In this document: in pieces, positions 1-5,535 of the stretch
Numbering within the stretch: the stretch's first letter is position 1
How the letters are laid out: each line of letters starts with the position of its first letter
Origin: Clostridia bacterium
GTDB taxonomy: Bacteria; Bacillota; Clostridia; Oscillospirales; CAG-272
Length of the DNA: 5,889 bases
Assembly: GCA_017518025.1 (NCBI GenBank)
Contig: JAFWWR010000336.1
Coordinates: forward strand, 1 to 5,889
Direction of reading: 5' to 3'
Notes under the pieces: generated by a model
What the model saw: only the letters and a program-made list of their open reading frames with translations
What the model was told of the DNA's origin: nothing
Database searches by the model: none
Translations under genes and position numbers: made by a program

Positions 1-932
1 ATGTGCATCAGTCTCCAGTGGGACAGATCGTAATCGGACAGTTTCAGCTCGCCCCGGTCAAGCGCGCCGAGTATGTCCTTCGCCCAGGGGACCAGAAGCC
101 ACACGATGGAGCATTTCTCCTCTGAGACGGCACGGAGGATCGTCTCGGGGGACGTTCCCTTCAGGATGACGGCTCCGGATCCGGAGAGAAGACTGCCGAA
201 CCAGTGCATCTTGGCGCCTGTGTGATACAGCGGCGGGATGCAGAGGAAAATATCGTCTCTCGTCTGTCCGTGGTGCGCCTGCTCCACTCTGCAGGAATGG
301 ACCAGCGCCCGGTGGGAATGGAGGATCGCCTTCGGGAATCCCGTGGTGCCGGAGGAGAAGTATATGGCCGCGTCGTCGTCCTCGCCGATCTCCGGCATGG
401 TGAAGGAGGACGAGCATTCGAGCGTCATTTCGTAGTAATCGTCGGCGAAGGAGGGGCAGCCAGCTCCGACGAAGATGAGCAGCCGGTTGTGGCTGATCTC
501 GTCGGCGATCTCCTCCACGCGCCCGATGAACTCCGGTCCGAAGAGGAGCACGTCCACCTCGGCGAGATCGAGACAATACTTTATCTCGTCGGAGGCGTAG
601 CGGAAGTTCAGCGGAACCGCCATGGCGCCCGTCTTGAGGATGCCGAAGTAGATGGGGAGCCACTCGATGCAGTTCATCAGGAGGATCGCCACCTTGTCGC
701 CCTTGCCTATGCCCCGTGCCTTCAGCGCATTGGCGAATCTGTTCGCCTTTTCGTTGAAGACGTTCCAGGTTATCTCCCGTCTGTAGTGAGGCGTGTGGCG
801 GGTGGGCTCCACCAGGTCGTAATCGCGCCACGTGGAGCGGCGGGTCTCTTTGACGGCCGGATTTATCTCCACGAGGGCGGTATCGTCACCGAATTCTCTT
901 GCGTTTCTCTCCAGAAAATCGACGATAGTCAT
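1..932 (-). CDS. Acyl-CoA synthetase / AMP-dependent CoA ligase, 3' end missing
   Basis: This is the N-terminal 310 residues of an adenylate-forming enzyme; the reading frame stays open to the window edge. The family activates a carboxylic acid with ATP to an acyl-adenylate and then transfers it to CoA. The diagnostic P-loop-like motif YFSSGTTGFPK is at residues 191-201, followed by HSHRAL (205-210) and the substrate-pocket-type segment PPLYHTGAKMHWFG (233-246). An earlier family core (ITWNVFNEKANRFANAL, residues 54-70, and NFRYASDEI, 109-117) is also clear. Full-length members run to about 500-550 residues, so the C-terminal lid domain lies outside. The ATG at 932-930 is preceded by GGAG eight bases upstream. 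The gene starts 14 nt after the amidohydrolase stop, so the two are probably co-transcribed. Between residues 22 and 53 there is an Arg-rich stretch longer than the usual short turn. The acyl substrate cannot be told; fatty, aromatic or bile-type acids are all possible. Confidence 0.93.
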   Translation of the reverse strand, partial: MTIVDFLERNAREFGDDTALVEINPAVKETRRSTWRDYDLVEPTRHTPHYRREITWNVFNEKANRFANALKARGIGKGDKVAILLMNCIEWLPIYFGILKTGAMAVPLNFRYASDEIKYCLDLAEVDVLLFGPEFIGRVEEIADEISHNRLLIFVGAGCPSFADDYYEMTLECSSSFTMPEIGEDDDAAIYFSSGTTGFPKAILHSHRALVHSCRVEQAHHGQTRDDIFLCIPPLYHTGAKMHWFGSLLSGSGAVILKGTSPETILRAVSEEKCSIVWLLVPWAKDILGALDRGELKLSDYDLSHWRLMH

Positions 933-946
933 TGTTTATCTCCGTT

Positions 947-1765
947 TCAGTTCAGGTTAAGCAGCCGCGCTGCGTTTTTGTAAAAGATCATCTCGAGCGC
1001 CCCGTCCGGCAGGCCCGAAGTCTCGAGAAAAGCGACTTCCTCCGACGGGACCGACCAGGGAGTGTCCGTGCCGAACAGGAATCTGTCGGGGCCGTGCTCC
1101 CGGATAAGGGCAATGAGTTCTTCCCTCTCGTCCGGTCTCGTGGATGAAAGCGACGTGTCAAAGTAAATCCCGGTCCCCGTCAGTTTTTCTCTCACTTCGG
1201 CGAGCTGAGCCGGCCCGCCCATGTGCGCAGCGATGAACGTCAGCTTCGGGTGGGCGCGGATCACCGACAGAAGGCCATCCGCCGTGGCGTGGATCTTCGA
1301 GGGCGACACGGGATCGAATCCCGCGTGGGTCACGACGTACATGCCCCGCTCCTCGCAGAGGGAGAAGATCTCGTCGTACCGGGGATCGGTTATCATGATT
1401 CCGACGTAATCGGGGTGGATCTTGATCCCGCGGATCCCGCCGCCGAGAAGACGGTCGAGCTCGCTATCCTTCACCCCGCTGTCCGGGTGGATCGAACCCG
1501 CCGCGAAAAGCGGCCTGTCCGACGCGGCGAGGGACAGAGCGAAGTCGTTGACTTTTTTCTCCTGACGGGCGTTGGTCGCGATGTTGCAGACGTGCGCCGC
1601 GCCGATCCCGGCCTCCGCGAGGATCGCCGACGCCCCGTCAGCCGTGCCGTCAGTATGCGGCGTGATGCCGAATGGCGCGGCGTTCGAGCGCAGGACATCC
1701 ATTGCCCTCGGCGCCAGCGCGTCCGGGAAGCAGTGAACGTGGAAATCGATCCGTTTTCTCATCAT
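947..1765 (-). CDS. Amidohydrolase-family metal-dependent hydrolase (COG2159 / Amidohydro_2 type)
   Basis: A 272-residue TIM-barrel hydrolase. Numbered from the chosen start, the metal-ligand set of the superfamily is visible: HVH at 9-11, a lysine in GIKIHPDY (K115), THAGFD (H147), AAHMGG (H181) and FGTDTPW (D234), then the usual C-terminal IFYKNAARLL. The family includes hydrolases and the ACMSD / gamma-resorcylate type non-oxidative decarboxylases, usually Zn- or Mn-dependent. At about 270 residues this is a short member, and no signal peptide is seen. An in-frame TTG at 1792 would add nine residues, but it would sit only about five bases from the predicted transcript start. GGAGG at 1772-1776 is instead six and nine bases upstream of tandem ATGs at 1765 and 1762. 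The gene leads an apparent two-gene operon with the CoA ligase and is divergent from the symporter. Substrate and exact reaction are unknown; action on the same organic acid as its neighbours is inference. Confidence 0.92.
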   Translation of the reverse strand: MMRKRIDFHVHCFPDALAPRAMDVLRSNAAPFGITPHTDGTADGASAILAEAGIGAAHVCNIATNARQEKKVNDFALSLAASDRPLFAAGSIHPDSGVKDSELDRLLGGGIRGIKIHPDYVGIMITDPRYDEIFSLCEERGMYVVTHAGFDPVSPSKIHATADGLLSVIRAHPKLTFIAAHMGGPAQLAEVREKLTGTGIYFDTSLSSTRPDEREELIALIREHGPDRFLFGTDTPWSVPSEEVAFLETSGLPDGALEMIFYKNAARLLNLN

Positions 1766-1771
1766 TTCCCG

Positions 1772-1776
1772 CCTCC
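1772..1776 (-). promoter_or_regulatory. Ribosome binding site deciding the amidohydrolase start
   Basis: GGAGG read on the minus strand, spaced 6 nt from the ATG at 1765 and 9 nt from the second ATG at 1762. It argues against the longer TTG-initiated reading frame from 1792. Which of the two adjacent ATGs is used cannot be decided, but it changes the protein by one residue only. Confidence 0.8.
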
Positions 1777-1803
1777 ACGTGTGAACTCGCAATTATAAAA
1801 CAG

Positions 1804-1833
1804 ATTATACATCTTAATGCACGCCCTTGTCAA
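1804..1833 (-). promoter_or_regulatory. Sigma70-type promoter, both hexamers at consensus, for the amidohydrolase operon
   Basis: Reading the minus strand, TTGACA (1833-1828) and TATAAT (1809-1804) are both exact consensus with an 18-bp spacer. Transcription should begin near 1797, giving a leader of about 30 nt that contains the GGAGG site. A second TATAAT lies just downstream (1797-1792) but has no good -35 at 17 bp. Housekeeping-sigma use is inferred from the consensus. Confidence 0.85.
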
Positions 1834-1942
1834 TGACTTTCGGCAAAAAACAGAGGCGCCCCGTAAAGATGCGCCAAAGATACAAGCGTTCGCGAGATAC
1901 CGGTCCCGATTTGGGAATGATGAATAATAATTCAAAAAAGCG

Positions 1943-1996
1943 GCGTCACGGTCTTGCAAAAACGCGGTTTTTTTGATATAATTCTTCCCGTGACGC
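1943..1996. promoter_or_regulatory. 9-bp inverted repeat flanking the symporter promoter, candidate operator
   Basis: GCGTCACGG (1943-1951) and its exact reverse complement CCGTGACGC (1988-1996) bracket the -35 and -10 boxes. The arms are 45 bp apart centre to centre, a little over four helical turns, and each contains a small CGTnACG palindrome. One arm lies just upstream of the -35 and the other at the transcript start, positions where a repressor could bridge or occlude polymerase. No regulator gene is in the window, so the operator role is inference from position and symmetry. Confidence 0.4.
1954..1982 (+). promoter_or_regulatory. Extended -10 sigma70-type promoter for the symporter gene
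   Basis: TTGCAA (1954-1959), a 17-bp spacer and TATAAT (1977-1982) preceded by TGA, forming the extended -10 motif TGnTATAAT. Transcription should start near 1989, leaving a leader of about 55 nt before the ATG at 2045. The -35 box is about 120 bp from that of the divergent minus-strand promoter. Confidence 0.85.
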
Positions 1997-2009
1997 GCGC
2001 CGGCGTGTC
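1992..2009 (+). other. Hairpin in the symporter mRNA leader
   Basis: A 7-bp stem (GACGCGC with GCGTGTC, one G-T wobble) around the four-base loop GCCG, at the extreme 5' end of the predicted leader. It overlaps the downstream arm of the inverted repeat, so the symmetry there could serve RNA as well as DNA. It is 24 nt upstream of the AAGGA ribosome binding site and does not occlude it. A chance GC-rich stem is possible. Confidence 0.3.
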
Positions 2010-2044
2010 GTACGCAATCATCGGCGCCGTAAAAGGACTGCAAT

Positions 2045-3616
2045 ATGGTCGTGAAAATACTGCTTCTCGTGATATTTTTTGCCGTGACGATCGGCGTGGG
2101 GCTCTACTGCCGCCGCCGGGCCGCGGACGTGAACGGATTCGTTCTGGGCGGGCGCAACGTGGGCCCCTGGCTCACGGCATTCGCTTTCGGAACGTCGTAT
2201 TTCTCCGCCGTCATCTTCGTCGGGTACGCCGGACAGTTCGGATGGAACTTCGGCGTGGCGTCGACGTGGATCGGTCTCGGCAACGCGTTCATCGGATCGC
2301 TCCTTCCGTGGGCGATACTCGGACGGCGCACGCGTATCCTCACCCAGCATCTCGGATCGCGCACCATGCCCGACTACTTCGGTCTGCGGTATAAATCCGG
2401 CGCGATGAAGATCATCGCGTCGTTTATCGTCTTTCTGTTTCTGATCCCCTACACCGCTTCCCTTTTCAACGGACTGAGCCGCCTGTTCACCATGGCGTTC
2501 CCCGGAGTTGATTACTCCATTTGCGTCATAGTGATGGCTGTCCTCACCGGTGTTTACGTGATCGTCGGGGGATATCTTGCGACGGCGATCAACGACTTCA
2601 TCCAGGGTATCATAATGCTCGTCGGTATCGTCGCCACCATAGTCGCCGTGCTGAACGTCAACGGCGGTCTTATGGGCTCGTTTGAGAAGATCGTGTCGAC
2701 GGCTTCCGAGACCGGAGCGCCGGGATGGAAGTTCGCTTCCTTCCTCGGTCCCGATCCGACGTTCCTTCTGTTCGTCGTCATCCTCACCTCACTCGGTACC
2801 TGGGGTCTGCCTCAGATGGTCGGCAAGTTCTATTCCATCCGCGCCGAGGAAGACATAAAGAAGGGCACGATAATCTCCACGTTCTTCGCCATCGTCGTGG
2901 CGGGCGGATGTTACTTCCTCGGCGGCTTCGCCAGGGCGTTCCTGACTCCCGGCCCGGACGGAAAGCCCATGGGAGGATTCGACAACGTCATACCGACCAT
3001 GCTCTCGAATCTCCCTGAAATACTCATCGCCGTCGTGCTGGTGCTCGTTCTGTCGGCGTCCATGTCGACGCTGTCCTCCCTGGTCCTCACGTCGTCCTCG
3101 ACCATCACGCTGGACTTTATCTCGCCTCTTACGAAAAAAGGCATGAGCGAGAAGAAAAAGATGATCGTCATGCGCGTTTTCATCGCGTTCTTCATCGTGC
3201 TGTCCGCCGTCATCGCCATCGTCCAGGCAAAATCCAACGTGGTGTTCATCGCTCAGCTGATGGGCGTTTCCTGGGGCGCGCTCTCCGGCGCATTCCTGGC
3301 GCCGTTCCTCTACGGACTGTACTGGAAGAAGGCGACCCGGGCGGGCTGCTACGCCTCGTTCATCTTCGGAGTCGGAATGAGCATCCTCCAGCTTGTCAAG
3401 TCGCTGGTCGGATTCTCCTTCGGAGTTCCGTTCTTTGACGATCTTGTGTTCAAGACTTCGCTCCACTCCGGATCCATCGCCATGCTCTGCGGACTCGTCA
3501 TCGTGCCGGTAGTCAGCCTGCTCTCGCGCAGGACGAGACCGGAAGGCGTTGACGAGATGTTCGCCTGCTACGACAAGAAAGTCGAAGTTTCGCAGAAGAC
3601 CTCGCTCACGGACTGA
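2045..3616 (+). CDS. Sodium:solute symporter (SSS family, PutP-like fold)
   Basis: A 523-residue integral inner-membrane protein, the normal length for the solute:sodium symporter family, whose members usually span the membrane 13 times in a LeuT-type fold and couple Na+ entry to uptake of amino acids, sugars or carboxylates. The first helix is residues 3-22. The family signature appears as GGYLATAINDFIQGIIML (175-192). ASMSTLSS (338-345) matches the helix carrying the Na2-site Ser/Thr pair in PutP. The helix-2 region reads FGTSYFSAVIFVG (48-60), with no Asp where PutP has Asp55. AAGGA at 2033-2037 lies 7 nt before the ATG. It has its own promoter and a strong terminator, so it appears monocistronic. 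Divergence from an amidohydrolase and CoA-ligase operon suggests it imports their substrate, probably an organic acid; this is inference, because specificity cannot be read from sequence in this family. Confidence 0.93.
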   Translation: MVVKILLLVIFFAVTIGVGLYCRRRAADVNGFVLGGRNVGPWLTAFAFGTSYFSAVIFVGYAGQFGWNFGVASTWIGLGNAFIGSLLPWAILGRRTRILTQHLGSRTMPDYFGLRYKSGAMKIIASFIVFLFLIPYTASLFNGLSRLFTMAFPGVDYSICVIVMAVLTGVYVIVGGYLATAINDFIQGIIMLVGIVATIVAVLNVNGGLMGSFEKIVSTASETGAPGWKFASFLGPDPTFLLFVVILTSLGTWGLPQMVGKFYSIRAEEDIKKGTIISTFFAIVVAGGCYFLGGFARAFLTPGPDGKPMGGFDNVIPTMLSNLPEILIAVVLVLVLSASMSTLSSLVLTSSSTITLDFISPLTKKGMSEKKKMIVMRVFIAFFIVLSAVIAIVQAKSNVVFIAQLMGVSWGALSGAFLAPFLYGLYWKKATRAGCYASFIFGVGMSILQLVKSLVGFSFGVPFFDDLVFKTSLHSGSIAMLCGLVIVPVVSLLSRRTRPEGVDEMFACYDKKVEVSQKTSLTD

Positions 3617-3632
3617 GTTTGATAAAACAAGG

Positions 3633-3672
3633 CCGGCGCGGCTCCCTCCACGGGGACCGCGCCGGTTTTTTT
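3633..3672 (+). terminator. Rho-independent terminator of the symporter gene
   Basis: A 9-bp GC stem (CCGGCGCGG at 3633-3641 with CCGCGCCGG at 3657-3665), extended after one mismatch by TCCC/GGGG pairing, followed directly by seven T residues (3666-3672). It lies 17 nt beyond the symporter stop. On the other strand the trailing bases are not T-rich, so it should work in the plus direction only. Confidence 0.93.
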
Positions 3673-3827
3673 AATTCAGATCAGGCGGGCGTCACTTTGA
3701 TGCCTCGGAATTGTTTTTTGCAGTCGTGACGGAAGAGGTCAATTTGAGGCGAATCAAGCCGCATTTTGACGAAATTGATTTGAACTGTTCTTTCGAAAGA
3801 GAGTGAACTCTTTCGTATTACCTTTCT
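3673..3827. other. Non-coding stretch with three separate hairpins
   Basis: No credible gene is seen between the symporter terminator and the repeat array. Three stems are visible. At 3688-3704 there is a 7-bp stem (one G-T) with loop CTT. At 3738-3770 there is an imperfect ten-pair stem, GTCAA with TTGAC at its base and GGC with GCC at its tip. At 3794-3815 there is a perfect 8-bp stem, CGAAAGAG with CTCTTTCG, loop AGTGAA. None is followed by a T run, so they are not ordinary terminators. The region is AT-richer than the flanking genes. Confidence 0.5.
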
Positions 3828-3998
3828 GCGTATATTTGCTCTGCAAACGCGATATATCCGCTTCGCGAACGCGATATGCGTACGCTGCGCGTCCGCGCAA
3901 TACGATATAAATCCCTCGCGCCCCGCAGGGCATATCGCGCCGCAGGCATATCGCGTCCCCATGGGACATATCGCAAATCCCAAAGGGATTTATATCGC
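3828..3998. repeat. Mosaic palindrome array with GCGATAT / ATATCGC linkers
   Basis: Short palindromes of unrelated sequence are separated by one conserved 7-bp linker. In the left half the linker reads GCGATAT: 3849-3855, 3871-3877, ACGATAT at 3902-3908, and a degenerate GCGTATAT at 3828-3835. In the right half it is inverted, ATATCGC: 3932-3938, 3948-3954, 3968-3974 and 3992-3998. Between linkers sit hairpins: TTTGC-TCT-GCAAA (3835-3847); CGC-TTC-GCG (3859-3867); an 8-bp stem with one mismatch (3878-3896); GCCC-CGCA-GGGC (3920-3931); GCC-GCA-GGC (3939-3947); GTCCC-CAT-GGGAC (3955-3967); AAATCCC-AAA-GGGATTT (3975-3991). Most loops are three bases. It lies between convergent genes. It resembles repetitive extragenic palindromes or nested miniature elements; function is unknown. 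Confidence 0.85.
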
Positions 3999-4031
3999 AG
4001 CGAATCCCCGCGGCAACGCGGAGGATTCGCT
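3999..4031. other. Long hairpin abutting the ATPase stop codon
   Basis: AGCGAATCC (3999-4007) pairs with GGATTCGCT (4023-4031), and CCGCG (4008-4012) with CGCGG (4017-4021). This gives a 14-bp stem with one bulged A at 4022 and a four-base loop. Its last base is also the last base of the ATPase stop codon. In the minus-strand transcript the loop reads TTGC; on the plus strand it would be GCAA, a GNRA loop. No T run follows in the minus direction, so it is not a classical terminator, although it could mark or protect the ATPase 3' end. It directly joins the palindrome array. Confidence 0.75.
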
Positions 4032-5521
4032 CACTTCCTCCGTCCGATGTTGCCGAAGATCCCGCGGAAAATGGACCTGCCCAGTTCCCTGCCGATGCTC
4101 GTGGCGGCGGAGTTCACCGCCTTCTCCATCGGCGTCTGGCGGCGGGACTTCGATTTCTTCTTTTTTTCTTTCTCTGTCTCTTCTTTTTCTCTGGCGGCTT
4201 CCCCCTCCGCCTTCTTTTTCTCTTCCGCCTCCTGCTCGTATCTGGCTGTCAACAGCTCGTAGGCGCTCTCCCGGTCCACGGCTTCGGCGTATTTTTCGCA
4301 GAATGGGCTCGACTTGATCGCCTCTTCGATCGCGGACGGATCCGCGGCGTTCATGGAGCTTCTCGGCGGGAGGATGAACGCCCGCTGGACCACCGTGGGA
4401 ACGCCGTCTCCGTCGAGAACGGAGACCAGCGCCTCGCCGGTGGCGAGCTCCTGGAGGGTGCGCTCTGTGTCGAAATCGGGATTCTGCCGGAATGAACGCG
4501 CCGCGTACCTCAGCGCCTTCTGCTCGTTCGGAGTGTACGCCCGCAGCGCGTGCTGGACTCTGTTGCCGATCTGGCTCAGCACGGTCTCCGGCACGTCGGA
4601 GGGATCCTGCGATATGAACCACACGGAAACACCTTTGGAACGGATGAGACGGACAACCTGCTCGACCTTATCGAGGAGCGCCTTCGGCGCGTCGTTGAAC
4701 AGAAGATGCGCCTCGTCGAAGAAGAAAGCTATCTTGGGCCGGTCGAGATCTCCCGCCTCCGGGAGGAGTTCGTAGAGCTCTGACAGCATCCAAAGCAGGA
4801 AAGTCGAATAAAGGAGCGGATGCTGAAACAGCTCCTGACACTCGAGTATGTTCATGACGCCGCGGCCGTCCTCGTCCCAGTAGAACCAGTCGGAGATGTC
4901 CAGCGCCGGCTCACCGAAGAAGACGTCGCCGCCCTCGTCCTCCAGCGTCAGCAGAGCGCGCTGGATGGAGCCGACGGACTGGCCCGTCACGTTGCCGTAC
5001 CGGAGTTTATACTCCGCGGAGTTGTCGCCCACGTGCTGAACGAGAGAGCGCAGGTCCTTCAGGTCGAGGAGCAGGAGCCCCTGATCGTCCGCAATACGGA
5101 AAACGATCCTGAGCACGCCGATCTGCACCTCGCTCAGCCCTAGCAAACGTCCCAGCAGCTCCGGACCCATCTCCGACACCGTTGTGCGGACGGGGTGGCC
5201 GCTCTTGCCGTACACGTCGAAAAACCGCGCGGGATAGGAGCAGTAGCCGAAGTTTTCGATGCCCATGGTGTCGATGGAACGGCGGATGTGTTTGTTCTCC
5301 GCGCCCGGCACGCACATGCCGGACACGTCGCCCTTGATGTCGGCGATGAACGTGGGCACGCCCATGTCGGAGAACGACTCCGCGATCACCTTCAGAGTGA
5401 CCGTCTTGCCGGTGCCGGTGGCGCCGGCGATGAGGCCGTGGCGGTTCGCTATGGCGGGGTCGAGCCAGACCTTTTCCGTTCCGGTGGCGAGCCATATCTT
5501 TCCTTCTTCGCTTACATACAT
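4031..5521 (-). CDS. HerA/FtsK-like P-loop ATPase, DUF853 (YjgR-type) family
   Basis: A 496-residue predicted cytoplasmic ATPase of the HerA-like helicase group; E. coli YjgR is the best known relative and has no established role. From the chosen start, Walker A GATGTGKT is at 33-40, followed by the family segment ADIKGD at 60-65. Walker B with DEAH ends KIAFFFDEAH (263-272). FISQDPSDVP (302-311) supplies the sensor-type Gln, and GNRVQHALRA (319-328) a probable arginine finger. Such proteins normally act as hexamers on DNA. Residues 428-462 are a Lys/Glu-rich probable coiled segment, followed by the family-like tail RELGRSIFRGIFGNIG. Length is normal for DUF853. AAGGAG lies 8 nt before the ATG at 5521 but only 2 nt before an upstream ATG at 5527, so the shorter form is preferred. 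It converges on the symporter gene, and no partner nuclease is visible. The activity is inferred from motifs only. Confidence 0.92.
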   Translation of the reverse strand: MYVSEEGKIWLATGTEKVWLDPAIANRHGLIAGATGTGKTVTLKVIAESFSDMGVPTFIADIKGDVSGMCVPGAENKHIRRSIDTMGIENFGYCSYPARFFDVYGKSGHPVRTTVSEMGPELLGRLLGLSEVQIGVLRIVFRIADDQGLLLLDLKDLRSLVQHVGDNSAEYKLRYGNVTGQSVGSIQRALLTLEDEGGDVFFGEPALDISDWFYWDEDGRGVMNILECQELFQHPLLYSTFLLWMLSELYELLPEAGDLDRPKIAFFFDEAHLLFNDAPKALLDKVEQVVRLIRSKGVSVWFISQDPSDVPETVLSQIGNRVQHALRAYTPNEQKALRYAARSFRQNPDFDTERTLQELATGEALVSVLDGDGVPTVVQRAFILPPRSSMNAADPSAIEEAIKSSPFCEKYAEAVDRESAYELLTARYEQEAEEKKKAEGEAAREKEETEKEKKKKSKSRRQTPMEKAVNSAATSIGRELGRSIFRGIFGNIGRRK

Positions 5522-5529
5522 GGTCATAT

Positions 5530-5535
5530 CTCCTT
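5530..5535 (-). promoter_or_regulatory. Ribosome binding site deciding the ATPase start
   Basis: AAGGAG on the minus strand. Spacing to the ATG at 5527 is only 2 nt, too close for normal initiation; spacing to the ATG at 5521 is 8 nt, near the optimum. The shorter 496-residue product is therefore the better call. Confidence 0.75.

Noticed and set aside
204..983. A 259-codon plus-strand reading frame opposite the CoA ligase
   Set aside because: It is the complement of a gene with clear adenylate-forming motifs; the long open frame follows from GC-rich codon use, and its start lies in the middle of that gene.
1766..1792. TTG start extending the amidohydrolase by nine residues
   Set aside because: It lies about five bases from the predicted transcript start and upstream of the GGAGG site, which is well spaced for the ATGs at 1765 and 1762; the extra residues precede the normal family start.
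1855..1875. GGCGC/GCGCC inverted repeat in the divergent intergenic region
   Set aside because: Only five base pairs of very GC-rich sequence with an 11-base loop; expected by chance here and not positioned on either promoter.
1983..2044. Riboswitch in the symporter leader
   Set aside because: The leader is only about 55 nt, with one small hairpin and no recognisable aptamer core or anti-terminator arrangement.
2789..3466. A 225-codon minus-strand reading frame opposite the symporter
   Set aside because: The peptide is a His/Asp/Glu/Arg-rich antisense shadow of hydrophobic codons; the plus strand encodes an evident membrane transporter.
3794..3815. Intrinsic terminator at the CGAAAGAG/CTCTTTCG hairpin
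   Set aside because: The stem is AT-rich and is followed by TATTACC on the plus strand and TTCAAAT-like sequence after AAC on the minus strand, with no T run in either direction.
3681..3983. A 100-codon minus-strand reading frame across the palindrome array
   Set aside because: Its peptide is a by-product of the repeats (repeated Ile-Ala/Arg-Tyr/Cys-Ala patterns), has no family-like segment and no ribosome binding site, and the plus-strand frames over the same DNA are equally open.
3828..3998. CRISPR array
   Set aside because: The repeats are only 7 bp, change orientation mid-array, and the intervening pieces are palindromes of 9 to 23 bases rather than unique spacers.
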